Source: Rhodohalobacter sp. SW132 (GTDB lineage Bacteria; Bacteroidota; Rhodothermia; Balneolales; Balneolaceae). From it: 64,000 bases of DNA. Within the stretch, counting starts at the first letter, position 1. Each line of letters opens with the position of its first letter. The notes beneath the pieces were generated by a model. It saw only the letters and a program-made list of their open reading frames with translations. It was not told where the DNA came from and searched no databases. This document shows positions 32,016-41,869 of the stretch, one piece after another. Both the position numbers and the translations under genes were made by a program. The stretch spans positions 62,001 through 126,000 of the forward strand of contig NZ_QUOK01000006.1 of NCBI RefSeq assembly GCF_003390325.1, in the 5' to 3' direction.

Positions 32016-32237
32016 ATGTTTTACACCTACATTCTGTACAGCTCTTCAACAGATCGATACTACACCGGCCACACCAGTACCACTTTAGAGAAACGAGTTC
32101 AGCGGCATAACCAGGGCGATAATCCATCCACAAAACCCGGCATTCCCTGGTCACTGAAATTCTATAAATCGTTTGATACCAAAACCGAAGCCATCAAGTT
32201 CGAAAATCTTATTAAACGAAAGAAAAGCCGAATTTAA
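32016..32237 (+). CDS. Small GIY-YIG-family nuclease domain protein
   Basis: 73 residues. The N-terminus FYTYILYSSSTDRYYTGHTS carries the GIY-YIG pair in the variant YTYIL...YYTGHT; then LEKRVQRHN (Arg and His region) and EAIKFENLIKRKKSR. This is the standalone small family of unknown function (UPF0213-like). The TAA stop comes early; without it, the codons that follow would read I-E-T-F-L, resembling the usual family ending (KSR-x-[YF]-I-E-x-L), so a nonsense mutation trimming a few residues is possible. It sits between tRNA-Gly and a palindromic repeat array. Confidence 0.82.
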   Translation: MFYTYILYSSSTDRYYTGHTSTTLEKRVQRHNQGDNPSTKPGIPWSLKFYKSFDTKTEAIKFENLIKRKKSRI

Positions 32238-32239
32238 AT

Positions 32240-32940
32240 CGAGACATTTCTTTGATCTATCGTTTTGAAAACGCTCCATTGCCGCGGCTCAGCGAGCCGT
32301 GCTACGTAAACCGGATCGCCGATCCGGAAACCACATCCAACCAGAGGCGAAGATCTCTTTCGGTTCACTCGAAACTTGATCGAGGCATCCACATGATTAA
32401 TCGTTTTTAAAATGCTCAATTGCTGCGGCTCAGCGAGCCGCGCTACATAATCGGCTCGGCGAGCCGTGGTACGTAAACCGGATCGCTGATCCGGAAACCA
32501 TATCCAGCCAGAGACAAAGATCCCTTTCAGTTCACTCGAAACTTGATCGAGGCATCCACATGATTAATCGTTTTTAAAATGCTCAATTGCCGCGGCTCGG
32601 CGAGCCGTGGTACGTAAACCGGATCGCCGATCCGAAAACCATATCCAGCCAGAGGTGAAGGTCTCTTTCGGCACACTCGAAACTTGATCGAGGCATCCAC
32701 ATGATCTATCGTTTTGAAAACACTCCATTGTCGCGGCTCGGCGAGCCGTGGTACGTAAACCGGATCGCCGATCCGGAAACCATATCCAGCCAGAGGTGAA
32801 GGTCTCTTTCGGCACACTCGAAACTTGATCGAGGCATCCACATGATCTATCGTTTTGAAAACACTCCATTGTCGCGGCTCGGCGAGCCGCGCTACGGAAA
32901 TCAGCTCGGCGAGCCGGGGTACGGTGGCATTTTATCTGAA
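32240..32940. repeat. Tandem array of GC-rich palindromic units, mostly 141-bp period
   Basis: The marker GAAACTTGATCGAGGCATCC occurs at 32371, 32538, 32679 and 32820, giving periods of 167, 141 and 141. The first interval is longer because of an inserted segment of about 26 bp containing another CGGCTCGGCGAGCCG hairpin. Each unit has two hairpins, CGGCTCGGCGAGCCG and CCGGATCGCCGATCCGG, followed by about 90 bp of linker. The minus-strand frames through it only reflect the repeat (repeating Gly-Tyr-Gly-Phe-Arg). A final truncated unit ends 50 bp before the M28 peptidase gene. Confidence 0.85.
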
Positions 32941-32990
32941 AATGTTTCACCTTATCGGATTGTAAATTTTACGTTCACAACCACCTGATT

Positions 32991-35096
32991 ATGTCACGAT
33001 TTCACTCTCTGCCGGTCTTCATTCTTTGCTTTTTTATTTTTGCGCATTGCACCACAGAATATGAACCGGAGCTGACCGGCTTTTCGGAAAATCAGATCCA
33101 GTCCCAGAGAGAAATCGAACAGAGTCTGCTTACCAAGCATACACCTGAAAGATATCGTCATCATCTTTATAATTTAACTCAAACGCCTGCTTTTGCAGGT
33201 CAGGAAGAGAATCGCGAGGTGATTGAGTACATTCACTCCACTATGCAAAATGCAGGTCTGACTGTCGAAAATTATGACTATGATGTGCTTCTGCCACAGC
33301 CCGGTACGGTATCCGTAAAAATCGTTACACCCGATCAGGTTGAGCTCCCCAACAAAGAGTATGAATATGAGGAAGATCCATATACATCCCATTCTAATCT
33401 TGTTCATGGCTGGGCTGCATATTCGGGCAGCGGTACCATATCAGCGGAGATTGTATACGCGAACTACGGCACAAAAGAGGATTTTGAACGGCTTACGAAT
33501 CTTGGAGTTTCTGTAGAAGGAAAAATCGTCCTCGCCCGTTTTGGCGGCAATTTCAGAGGGTATAAAGCGAAATATGCTGAAGAAGCGGGAGCTGCCGGAC
33601 TCATCATGTATACCGATCCGCCATCCGATCGTGATAACGTTTATCCGAACGGAATTCAACCGGATGAGAGCGCCATTCAGCGGGGTTCACTTCTTACTCT
33701 CGATTATTACGGTGATCCGCTTACACCGTTCGAGCCGGCACTTCCGCTCGAGCATCCGGATTCCCCGGAACGACTGGAGATCGACGATGTGGACTTTCAC
33801 TCCATTCCGGTCGCCCCGATTGGTTACGGCGCTGCAGAAGAGATACTGAGCCGAATGCAGGGCGATCCGGCTCCGGATGACTGGCAGGGTAATTTTGATT
33901 TCCCTTATCCGGTGACCGGTGGAAGCGACCTGACCGTGGAACTGCATGTTGATCAGCCGTATGAGATGAAACGAATCTCAAATGTCATCGGCACCATCGA
34001 AGGGAGTGAGTACCCGGATGAGTGGATTATCCTGGGAGCACATCTCGACGCATGGTCGTTTGGTGCAACAGATCCGAATAGCGGAACCGCCATGCTGCTA
34101 ACCCTTGCTGAATCTATCATGGAGCTTGTTGAAGAGGGATATCAGCCAAAACGCAGTATACTGATTGGCCACTGGGATGCCGAAGAGTTTATGCTGATCG
34201 GTTCATCGGAATGGGTTGAACATCTTGAAGATGAGCTGATGGCAAAATCTGTCCTCTATCTGAACGCAGACATGTCGGTCACGGGACCCAACTTTCGGGC
34301 ATCATCATCCCCATCCCTCAAAAAACCGATCATTGAGGCCGCAAAATCGGTTACTCATCCCGATACCGGTTTTTCCATGTATGATTACTGGGCTGGAAAT
34401 TCATCGGATAGCTCACCCGTAATCGGAAATCTTGGCGGCGGTTCCGATCACGTTGGCTTTTACATGTATGCGGGCATTCCATCGGCCGGGGTGTCTATTT
34501 CCGGTTCCGTGCCAATATATCACACCAATTTTGACACCTTCTGGTTTTATGAAAACCACCTGGATCCCGACTTTAGCTATGGACCGGCTCTCGCCGATGT
34601 CTACGGTTTGATCGCCCTTCGTTTTGCCAGCGCTCAGATTTTGCCGTATGACATTCCAAGCTATTCAACTGACCTGAACACCCACCTTGAATCCATTCGT
34701 GATCGGGCCGGGAGCGATATTTTTGATGGCAGCGGTTTGATGGAGATTACAGGACAGATTACACAGGATATCGAAACCTATGAAAACCGGTTAGGCCAAT
34801 ACCTCGACCGCGGGCAAATTGAAAATGCCGAAGCTATTAACCGGGAGTTGATTCAGCTTGAGCGTGCTTTCCTGAACGATGAGGGACTTCCATTCAGTCC
34901 GTGGCTTCGATCACTTTATGCATCATCTGACCCATATAGCGGTTACGCCTCGTGGATGTTCCCTGCCTACCGGTACGCGATTGAAGAAGGCTTGCTGGAT
35001 GATGAAGAGTTTATGGAAGAGCTGCACAATGCTCATTTGCAGGCGCTGACACGCTTTTCTGATACGTTACAGCGGGTTATTCAGAATATGGAATGA
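32991..35096 (+). CDS. M28-family metallopeptidase resembling glutamate carboxypeptidase II (PSMA)
   Basis: 701 residues, exported (SLPVFILCFFIFAHC; the Cys may be lipidated though His at -1 is atypical). Domains: protease-associated domain (about 130-280, GKIVLARFGGNFRGYKAKYA), M28 di-zinc peptidase (about 320-560) with ligands in LGAHLDAWSFGATDPNSGTA, HWDAEEFMLIGSSEW (catalytic Glu pair), LNADMSVTG and GGGSDHVGFY/YHTNFDTF, and a C-terminal TFR-like dimerisation domain (about 580-700). Domain order and spacing match the PSMA/NAALADase family. Probable periplasmic exopeptidase. Monocistronic. Confidence 0.94.
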   Translation: MSRFHSLPVFILCFFIFAHCTTEYEPELTGFSENQIQSQREIEQSLLTKHTPERYRHHLYNLTQTPAFAGQEENREVIEYIHSTMQNAGLTVENYDYDVLLPQPGTVSVKIVTPDQVELPNKEYEYEEDPYTSHSNLVHGWAAYSGSGTISAEIVYANYGTKEDFERLTNLGVSVEGKIVLARFGGNFRGYKAKYAEEAGAAGLIMYTDPPSDRDNVYPNGIQPDESAIQRGSLLTLDYYGDPLTPFEPALPLEHPDSPERLEIDDVDFHSIPVAPIGYGAAEEILSRMQGDPAPDDWQGNFDFPYPVTGGSDLTVELHVDQPYEMKRISNVIGTIEGSEYPDEWIILGAHLDAWSFGATDPNSGTAMLLTLAESIMELVEEGYQPKRSILIGHWDAEEFMLIGSSEWVEHLEDELMAKSVLYLNADMSVTGPNFRASSSPSLKKPIIEAAKSVTHPDTGFSMYDYWAGNSSDSSPVIGNLGGGSDHVGFYMYAGIPSAGVSISGSVPIYHTNFDTFWFYENHLDPDFSYGPALADVYGLIALRFASAQILPYDIPSYSTDLNTHLESIRDRAGSDIFDGSGLMEITGQITQDIETYENRLGQYLDRGQIENAEAINRELIQLERAFLNDEGLPFSPWLRSLYASSDPYSGYASWMFPAYRYAIEEGLLDDEEFMEELHNAHLQALTRFSDTLQRVIQNME

Positions 35097-35203
35097 ATGT
35101 GTTGTGTCAGTGGTGAGAGATCCACCCGAAGTCATCGGATGAGTGGGTAGGGCTACATTTTACTCTGTGAGCTTATGAAATGGATAATGTACAGGTCGGA
35201 CAA

Positions 35204-35234
35204 TTCACCGGATGAAGCGAATTCATCCGGTGAA
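35204..35234. repeat. Hairpin TTCACCGGATGAA / TTCATCCGGTGAA
   Basis: Perfect 13-bp inverted repeat with a 5-nt loop between convergent genes. It could act as a terminator, though it has no strong U-run. Just upstream (35131-35148) lies GTCATCGGATGAGTGGGT, whose reverse complement recurs near 49.33 kb, so this is part of a dispersed repeat. Confidence 0.7.
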
Positions 35235-35312
35235 GATTTTCATCAAACATACCTGTCGATACATCATTGACACGACAGTAGACTCGAGTCATTGCTAATT
35301 TACCCCTGCTCA

Positions 35313-36503
35313 CTATTCTATTTCTACAAAATCCAGTTCGAACTTTACAATTTCTTCTGCCCCGGCCTCATTCTCTATTCTCATATAAACGTGCCCGTTC
35401 CGAACCGTTTCAATTCTTTGCTCACGGGGCAGTAAATGTCTTGCCAGTAGTTCTCCCGAATTGTCCAGGAGCCACCATTCGTACAGATCTTCATCATCAA
35501 TAATTGTTGAAATCCAAAGTCTGTCATCGTCATCACTCATAAATCTTTGTACGACAGGCCAGTTCTCAGGCAGATCAGAGGACCGTGCTGCTCGTCTGTA
35601 GTTTTCGTTATTATAATATTGCAGAGCAGTTTCCCTGGAAAGATGTTTTCGTGAAAACGGATAATAGACCGCTCTCTGATAAGTGCCATTATGGTCGTAA
35701 TATCGAAAAAGAAACTGATCGGACCTGTTTACCACAATTCCATCCTGGGTCGTATCCAATTTAAATTTGGCTCCAAAGGGAGTACCAAAAACCGAAACGC
35801 TATTTGCCGTTCTATCCACAAGTACAAAATCTGCTTTTTCTCTTAAAACCTGTTCCGGCTTAACATTTCCTTCCTGAGTGATTTTGTAAAACAGGTCGTA
35901 GCGTTCTTCATCCCCTGAATCGGAACCGGCTCTTCCGAATGGCTGACTGAACCGAACTAACAAATCGGAATGGGTTGACAGCCAGAATACTGATGGAGAA
36001 TATCCGGCGAGTTCATCTTGCGGTTCTCCCTCAACCTGTAATGGAATTGTATTTACATATTGCAGTGTTTCAGTCGAAAAAAAGTTTACCCTGTGCAGAC
36101 CAAAATCCTTCGCATAGATATAGTTATCATCCAGCACTAAATTGTGAATGTACTCAAATTCGCCAGGACCTCTTCCCTCACGACCCAAAAGTTCTATTAA
36201 ATGGCCATCCGCATCAAATACAATGATTTGTTTATTACTGTCATCGGCAATGAAAACGCGACCGGATTGATCTACTTGAACGCCTGAGATTCTCCCAATA
36301 ATCATATCACCCATATCGCCAAAACGTTGTTTTCTTGTTAGTTCAATTGAAAACTGCGGTTCCGGATCTGATGGAAAAACAGTCAGATTTTCGAGGTTGG
36401 CAACGGATTCAGGCAGTTCCGAATTCTCAGAACCGGCACATGAGGATAACAAAAACAGGGATGCAGCGCTCAGGATAGAAAATAGATAGATATTACGTGT
36501 CAT
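35313..36503 (-). CDS. 6-bladed beta-propeller lipoprotein (NHL/BF3243-like)
   Basis: 396 residues from the ATG at 36503; the frame extends to 36533, but MTRNIYLFSILSAASLFLLS followed by SC gives a proper lipoprotein signal with lipobox LSSC. The mature chain has propeller blades: GRISGVQVDQSGRVFIADDS, IIVFDADGHLIELLGREGRG and VLDDNYIYAKDFGLHRVNFF. Bacteroidota propeller lipoproteins of this type are common and mostly uncharacterised. No adjacent partner is obvious; the MauE-like gene is upstream on the same strand. Confidence 0.88.
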   Translation of the reverse strand: MTRNIYLFSILSAASLFLLSSCAGSENSELPESVANLENLTVFPSDPEPQFSIELTRKQRFGDMGDMIIGRISGVQVDQSGRVFIADDSNKQIIVFDADGHLIELLGREGRGPGEFEYIHNLVLDDNYIYAKDFGLHRVNFFSTETLQYVNTIPLQVEGEPQDELAGYSPSVFWLSTHSDLLVRFSQPFGRAGSDSGDEERYDLFYKITQEGNVKPEQVLREKADFVLVDRTANSVSVFGTPFGAKFKLDTTQDGIVVNRSDQFLFRYYDHNGTYQRAVYYPFSRKHLSRETALQYYNNENYRRAARSSDLPENWPVVQRFMSDDDDRLWISTIIDDEDLYEWWLLDNSGELLARHLLPREQRIETVRNGHVYMRIENEAGAEEIVKFELDFVEIE

Positions 36504-36662
36504 CGGCAAGGCCTCACTGAATAGAATTCTCATTAAATAACGAAGTGAGAGATAATAGAGTTATTTAGATTTGCATTCAATAACCCATTTATGGATTTAC
36601 CCCTGAGAAAGGAAGATGATTGATAAAAAAGCACCCATCGAAAACTTACTGCATATGAAGCT

Positions 36663-37121
36663 CTACCTGAATTTTCTCTCAGGATTGTAAAACAGAATGC
36701 CAGCCATCGCCAGAAATATTCCATTTCGGATTACCATCGACCAGCCAAATGTGCTTCCGAGCAGCATGGCGAGAATATTAGAGTCGTCCGGTTCGCCAAA
36801 ACAGCCGCAGTCTCCTTCCATCCCGGATCCGAGGCCGTAGACGGCAAAGGCAAAAAATCCAAGGTAGATCATAGCGCCAACCGGGATGACGGTTTTCCTG
36901 AAGATTCCGGTAATCATCAGCGCACCGACCAGTACCTCAACGTAGGGCAGCAGATCGATCACAAACGATTTTAAACCAGTGGGAAGCCACGAAATGTAGG
37001 CGATCGTTTCGAAAAGTGCGGAATTATCCTGCAGTTTGAATACGCCCGCAATCAGCAGAAGCGCGCCCAGGATGACGCGGAAACTGATTTGTACGATTGA
37101 GATGATTTTTTTCTTATACAT
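36663..37121 (-). CDS. MauE/DoxX-family membrane protein
   Basis: 152 residues with four transmembrane helices (VILGALLLIAGVFKLQD; LPYVEVLVGALMITGIF; VIPVGAMIYLGFFAFAVYGL; SMVIRNGIFLAMAGILFYN). The loop motif GDCGCFGEPDDSN is the hallmark CGCFG of MauE-like proteins, which in some systems help thiol/disulfide maturation of partner proteins. No methylamine dehydrogenase genes are nearby, so the role here is more likely a general membrane thiol-redox or bilayer function. Confidence 0.85.
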   Translation of the reverse strand: MYKKKIISIVQISFRVILGALLLIAGVFKLQDNSALFETIAYISWLPTGLKSFVIDLLPYVEVLVGALMITGIFRKTVIPVGAMIYLGFFAFAVYGLGSGMEGDCGCFGEPDDSNILAMLLGSTFGWSMVIRNGIFLAMAGILFYNPERKFR

Positions 37122-37266
37122 ACGCGATAATATACGGCATGATCGTTAATTTATTTTGAAGTCAACATAAAAAGAACCCATTTCCATTTCAGCCGAACCT
37201 TTTATTTAGTGCTTAATTCCATATCTTTAGGTCTACTCAAAATTATCAGATCTGCTAATTATACAT

Positions 37267-38769
37267 ATGACAGATAAACCCCGCGATTATTGTGGAATTT
37301 TCGGGATTTTTGATCATTCCGACGCGGCACTTCTCACCTATTACGGACTGCACGCGCTACAGCACAGAGGTCAGGAATCAGCAGGAATTGTCACGTCTTA
37401 CTTCGATGAAAAAAAACAGCGGGCCGTTATGCCGATGCATAAAGATTTTGGCCTGGTGCTCTCCGTTTTTGATGATGATAAAATTTTCAAACGTGAGCTG
37501 AAGGGCCGCAACGCCATCGGGCACAACCGATATTCGACTTCCGGATCGTCGAAAAATCCCGCTAATATTCAGCCGTTCAGAGTTCATCACAAAAACGGCA
37601 ACCTGGCGATCGGCCACAATGGAAACCTGACCAACGCCCGGATTCTCCGTGAACGATTTCGCGAAGAAGGCGTGCTATTTCAAAGCACATCAGACACCGA
37701 ATTGATTCTACACCTGATCTCGCACAGCAAAGAAGAAACACAGCTGGATCAGATTCTCGATGCACTTCGCCAAATTGAAGGTGCATACTGTCTTGTGATT
37801 TTAACCGATGATAAGCTCATTGCCGTTCGCGATCCCAATGGATTTCGGCCGCTCGCTCTCGGTACGATCGACGGATCCTACACGATTGCCAGTGAAACCT
37901 GTGCGTTTGATATCATCGGGGCAGAATTTGTGCGTGATGTTGAACCTGGTGAAATCATTGTAATTGACCGTGATTCTACTGAAAAGCAAGAGCCTGTCTC
38001 CTATTATTTGGATGCAAAAGAAGGAACCACAAGCAGCCAGTGTATTTTTGAGTATGTTTATTTTTCCCGGCCCGACAGCAGAATTTTCGGCGAGATGGTG
38101 GACAAAATCCGACGGAATCTCGGTAAACAGCTCGCCAAAGAACATCCGCTGCGTGACGTAATAAAACATCACAATCCTGATAAAAAACCGATCGTGATAT
38201 CCGTTCCCGACTCAAGCAACACGGCTGCAATCGGTTATGCGCATGAAAATCAAAAGGTTGGGTTCGACTGCAAGTATGATATCGGGCTGATTCGAAACCA
38301 TTATGTGGGCAGAACATTTATCTCGCCGGGACAAAAATCACGCGAGCTGAAAGTCCGCACAAAATTCAACACAGTGAAAGGCGTGATTGAAGGGCGATCG
38401 GTGATTATTGTGGATGATTCGATCGTTCGCGGAACCACTTCCCGCTATCTTGTGGAGATGATCCGCAGCGCTAATCCGCTTGAGATTCATTTCCTGGTCA
38501 GCTCACCGCCAATCACACACCCCTGTTTTTACGGGATGGATTTTCCAAGTCCTGAAGAACTAATTGCAAATAAATTTAACCGGGATGTGGAAGCCATCGC
38601 CCGTGAAATTGGCGTGGACAGTGTACGGTATTTGTCGGCTGACGGACTGGTAGATGCCGTGAAAGAATCGAATGAATCGAAACACTCGTACTGCACAGCC
38701 TGCTTCACCGGAAAATACCCGGTCCCGGTAGATTTTGGAGTAGAAAAAGAAGAGAATGAGGTTGTTTAA
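37267..38769 (+). CDS. purF: Amidophosphoribosyltransferase
   Basis: 500 residues. It catalyses the first committed step of purine synthesis, PRPP + glutamine to phosphoribosylamine. The catalytic N-terminal Cys is Cys9 (DYCGIFGIFDH), so an 8-residue propeptide must be cut off, as in the Bacillus-type enzyme. The Ntn glutaminase motif is GHNRYSTSG and the PRPP loop is VIIVDDSIVRGTTSRY. Four cysteines (SQCIFE, THPCFYG, HSYCTACF) fit the ligands of the regulatory 4Fe-4S cluster of Bacillus-type PurF. Followed by engB after 55 bp. Confidence 0.98.
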   Translation: MTDKPRDYCGIFGIFDHSDAALLTYYGLHALQHRGQESAGIVTSYFDEKKQRAVMPMHKDFGLVLSVFDDDKIFKRELKGRNAIGHNRYSTSGSSKNPANIQPFRVHHKNGNLAIGHNGNLTNARILRERFREEGVLFQSTSDTELILHLISHSKEETQLDQILDALRQIEGAYCLVILTDDKLIAVRDPNGFRPLALGTIDGSYTIASETCAFDIIGAEFVRDVEPGEIIVIDRDSTEKQEPVSYYLDAKEGTTSSQCIFEYVYFSRPDSRIFGEMVDKIRRNLGKQLAKEHPLRDVIKHHNPDKKPIVISVPDSSNTAAIGYAHENQKVGFDCKYDIGLIRNHYVGRTFISPGQKSRELKVRTKFNTVKGVIEGRSVIIVDDSIVRGTTSRYLVEMIRSANPLEIHFLVSSPPITHPCFYGMDFPSPEELIANKFNRDVEAIAREIGVDSVRYLSADGLVDAVKESNESKHSYCTACFTGKYPVPVDFGVEKEENEVV

Positions 38770-38824
38770 TCTCGCAGATATTGCTCTATCTGAAAATTTT
38801 TAATCGATATATACTCCAAACATC

Positions 38825-39436
38825 ATGGGATTTCAACAGGCAGAATTTGTAACCGGTGCTCCAACACTGGATGATTGTCCCCCGCCAACGATCCCGGAAT
38901 TTTGTTTTGCCGGGCGTTCGAATGTCGGCAAATCATCGCTTATCAATAAAGTGACCAACAAGCGAAGGCTGGCGCGAACCAGTAACACACCCGGAAAAAC
39001 CCAGCAGATGAACTACTACAAGGTGGATAACTCATTATACCTTGTGGATTTGCCCGGTTTCGGGTTTGCGAAAGTTCCCAAAAAAGAGCGGGAGCGATGG
39101 GGAAAAGATATTCAAAACTATCTGAAAAACAGGGAGACGCTTCAGCTTATCATCCATTTGGTAGATGCAAGACACAATCCAACGGCACTGGATGAAGATT
39201 TCTTTTTCTGGATGGCGTCTAACGAAATGCCGTTTTCTGTTGTACTCACCAAGGCAGATAAACTTTCAGGAAACAAGCTGGCACAGTCGGTCAGCCGCGT
39301 GAAAAAAGTGCTGTCCGAGATGAATATTGAAGTGCCGGTTCTCCCCTGCTCCGCCGAATCCGGGAAAGGAGTTGGCGAGCTCAGATCACTGATCAATGAC
39401 TTCATCAACCCGAGTGATGAGCTTTTGCCTTCTTGA
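38825..39436 (+). CDS. engB: Ribosome-biogenesis GTPase EngB/YsxC
   Basis: 203 residues. Circular TRAFAC GTPase domain: G1 GRSNVGKSSLIN, G3 DLPGFGFAK, G4 TKADK, G5 SAESGKGV. Required in many bacteria for 50S subunit maturation. Normal length. It converges on the kinase gene at 39477 without a clear terminator. Confidence 0.97.
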   Translation: MGFQQAEFVTGAPTLDDCPPPTIPEFCFAGRSNVGKSSLINKVTNKRRLARTSNTPGKTQQMNYYKVDNSLYLVDLPGFGFAKVPKKERERWGKDIQNYLKNRETLQLIIHLVDARHNPTALDEDFFFWMASNEMPFSVVLTKADKLSGNKLAQSVSRVKKVLSEMNIEVPVLPCSAESGKGVGELRSLINDFINPSDELLPS

Positions 39437-39476
39437 TTTTAACAGATAAACCCGGATTTTAAAACTCTTAACCCGG

Positions 39477-41390
39477 CTATTTCATACTATTTGAATCTAT
39501 ATCTTTTACGGCTGATTTATTGAAGACAAGCTTGAATTCCACACCGCGATCCAGTGATGTATAAGAATATTCGCCATTAAGCTGTTTTGTAAGCGTTTGA
39601 ATCAGCACCATTCCAAGAGTGTTTCCGTTTCCTTCATCGTTAAAATCTTTCGGCAGGCCCTTTCCATCATCCCTGATTTTCAGCGTCACGGTTTCATCTT
39701 CCTCGATCAGGAAAACTTCCACTAATCCTGAATCCCCGTCATTGTATGCATATTTAAGAATATTTGTAATGACTTCGTTTACAATGAGTGAGCAGGGAAG
39801 TGCATCATCGATATTCAATTCAACCGGTTTCATGTTATACGATATATCCAGATCAACAGAAACGTCGAATGTCCCCACTAAACTGGTGATAATCTGTTCA
39901 ATATTTTCATCAATTTTCAGTTCTACAAAGTTTGAAGACTTATAAAGCAGTTCATGGATAGTTGCCATTGTTTTGATTCGCCCGGTACTGGCATATAGTT
40001 TTTTCTGAACCTGCTCATCCGTTTCATTTAAAGCCTGCAGGATCAGCATTCCGGACACAACGGCAAGGTTATTTTTTACCCGGTGATGAATCTCTGCCAG
40101 TAAGATCTTATTCTGTTCCAGTAATTTTTTATTGCTTTTTGATTGCTCTTCAATTTCAGTCAATTCACTTATGTCCACAATGGCTCCAATGATATCTTCC
40201 GGCGTACCGTCTTCATTGCGATCCACATACACGCGGTTCATAACATATTTATAAGATCCATCAAACGTTCTGATCCGGTATACAAGCTTCATTTTCCGGC
40301 TTTCCCCCTCCACTGTGAGTTCCACATCATGAATCACCCGTTTTAGATCATCGGGATGGATTTTATCAAGCCACCAATCATAGTTCACAAATTTTTCCGT
40401 ATTTGGATACCCGAGTACATTTGTTAACTCATCTCCCCAGGAAAGTTCACCTGACTCCCAATTCAGATTGTAAATGAGGTCTGTAGCAACTGAAACAACT
40501 TTTTTAAGTTTATCTCTAAGATCATAAACCCCCTGCTCCGCTTCTTTTTTATCGCTGATATCCGTAGCTGTTACATACCAGTGGTTCTCATCAGCAGAGA
40601 AATTACACTGGAACCATCTCTTCTGGTTTTCGCGATCTTTAAGGCGGATCGAGGTAGTGTAACGCCCTCTGTGTTGTTTTTCAATTGAAAACAATTCTTC
40701 AATTTTATCCCCCTCAAGTTCATCCGTCTCCACAATTTCAGAAAATGGTATTCCCTGCAGCATATCCGGTGAATATCCCAATACTTTTCTCACTCCAATA
40801 CTAACATGGGCAATTTCCCCTGTTTCAGGCTCCAGAAGAAAAGTTATATCTGCTGAGTTTTTAAGTAATGCTGAAGAAATCTTGAGTTTTCTGCTATTCT
40901 CATTCGACAATTCCGTTTGATTATAGAGCATAAGATTGGCATTTACTCCGTCAGCAATCACCCCAAGCTGCTGCTTCTGAATCTCTGAAAGCTCACGGGG
41001 GTTGGAGTCACATATACAAAATGCGCCAATGTTGTTGCCGGCCTCATTTCTGAAAAGTGTCCCGGTATAGAATTTAACCTTCTCCAATTCCTCATCAGAC
41101 AACAGGGAGGCAAACTTATGATGTTCCCGAACATTTTCAATGACCGACAGACCATTTTCCGGATCCAAAACGCCCGAAATCTTTTGGGCAGCAGAAACTA
41201 CGTGTTCTTCACCATCTCCATCGGATGCCAGTATCCTGATAACTGAATCCTCATGGATGAAAATCAGTGAGGTAGTCGCTTCACAAATATCTGAACCGGT
41301 TTTCAGGATCGACATCATCCGGTCCCTGAGCTCATTCAACCCTGTTTCTGAAGATGGTTGGGCAGCTTTTATTTCCTTCTCTATGATCAT
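39477..41390 (-). CDS. Soluble GAF-PAS-PAS sensor histidine kinase (HisKA_2 type), paralogue A
   Basis: 637 residues, no membrane helix. GAF domain about 20-155 (FYTGTLFRNEAGNNIGAFCI; ELSEIQKQQLGVIADG). PAS1 about 165-285 (DITFLLEPETGEIAHVSIGV). PAS2/PAS_3 about 300-415 (WWLDKIHPDDLKRVIHDVEL; VDRNEDGTPEDIIGAIVDIS). HisKA_2 has its phospho-accepting His near 435 (ILLAEIHHRVKNNLAVVSGM). The HATPase has LKIRDDGKGLPKDF and GMVLIQTLTKQL. No response regulator is adjacent. The next kinase upstream on the same strand is a close paralogue with one more PAS domain. Confidence 0.94.
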   Translation of the reverse strand: MIIEKEIKAAQPSSETGLNELRDRMMSILKTGSDICEATTSLIFIHEDSVIRILASDGDGEEHVVSAAQKISGVLDPENGLSVIENVREHHKFASLLSDEELEKVKFYTGTLFRNEAGNNIGAFCICDSNPRELSEIQKQQLGVIADGVNANLMLYNQTELSNENSRKLKISSALLKNSADITFLLEPETGEIAHVSIGVRKVLGYSPDMLQGIPFSEIVETDELEGDKIEELFSIEKQHRGRYTTSIRLKDRENQKRWFQCNFSADENHWYVTATDISDKKEAEQGVYDLRDKLKKVVSVATDLIYNLNWESGELSWGDELTNVLGYPNTEKFVNYDWWLDKIHPDDLKRVIHDVELTVEGESRKMKLVYRIRTFDGSYKYVMNRVYVDRNEDGTPEDIIGAIVDISELTEIEEQSKSNKKLLEQNKILLAEIHHRVKNNLAVVSGMLILQALNETDEQVQKKLYASTGRIKTMATIHELLYKSSNFVELKIDENIEQIITSLVGTFDVSVDLDISYNMKPVELNIDDALPCSLIVNEVITNILKYAYNDGDSGLVEVFLIEEDETVTLKIRDDGKGLPKDFNDEGNGNTLGMVLIQTLTKQLNGEYSYTSLDRGVEFKLVFNKSAVKDIDSNSMK

Positions 41391-41869
41391 TAGTGTGTTT
41401 TTTTGATACTTTTGTAATTTGATACTGCTTCGATATGAACAGCAGTACCGGGAATTATTAGAGGTGTGAATTACTATCCTGGTACACTTGAATCTGCTAT
41501 ATACTATTCTGAATTTTTATGGTACTGCTGGAATTTGGTCTAACCATCGTTCGGGGAATTATGTCACATACATTAAAAAAATAAACAATCACTCATCGAA
41601 CCGGATTACAGATATCACGTTTTATTATAACGTAAATCAAATCTTCCCCGGCCACCATCTCCTGAACAGTATTGATATCGTTTTCTGAAAAATACCGGCT
41701 TGCAGATATTTGCATTTGAACCTTATCTCATGCTCATCCGCAACTCAGGTACAACATTCTTTCTGCTGAGATCTGTCGTTAGCTCTTGATCGTTGATTGA
41801 TGATGCTTTGATATTTAAAGATTTCTGAACCTGGTTCATGAAATCAGGATTCCGCCTGATGATCCGGTC
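41391..41869. other. Intergenic between the two kinases
   Basis: 479 bp. It likely carries the promoter of kinase A near 41.4 kb. The only coding candidate is a 38-codon minus-strand frame at 41723-41839. A short hairpin ATCAGG-ATTCCG-CCTGAT lies at about 41847-41864. Confidence 0.4.
41723..41839 (-). CDS. Possible 38-residue small protein between the kinases
   Basis: An ATG at 41839 opens 38 codons beginning MNQVQKSLNIKASSINDQEL and ending VVPELRMSMR, then TAA. It begins 30 bp after the stop of kinase B on the same strand. No homologue is recalled and no clear ribosome-binding site is present, so it may be chance. Confidence 0.22.
   Translation of the reverse strand: MNQVQKSLNIKASSINDQELTTDLSRKNVVPELRMSMR

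Noticed and set aside
31891-32088. Plus-strand frame beginning MVEHLVANEKVAGSNPVSRS
   Set aside because: Starts inside the tRNA-Gly and reads through its terminator; a typical spurious tRNA-derived ORF.
32527-32950. Minus-strand frames with repeated protein segments
   Set aside because: Repetition follows the 141-bp DNA array (47 codons), which has strong hairpins and no start context; not a repeat protein.
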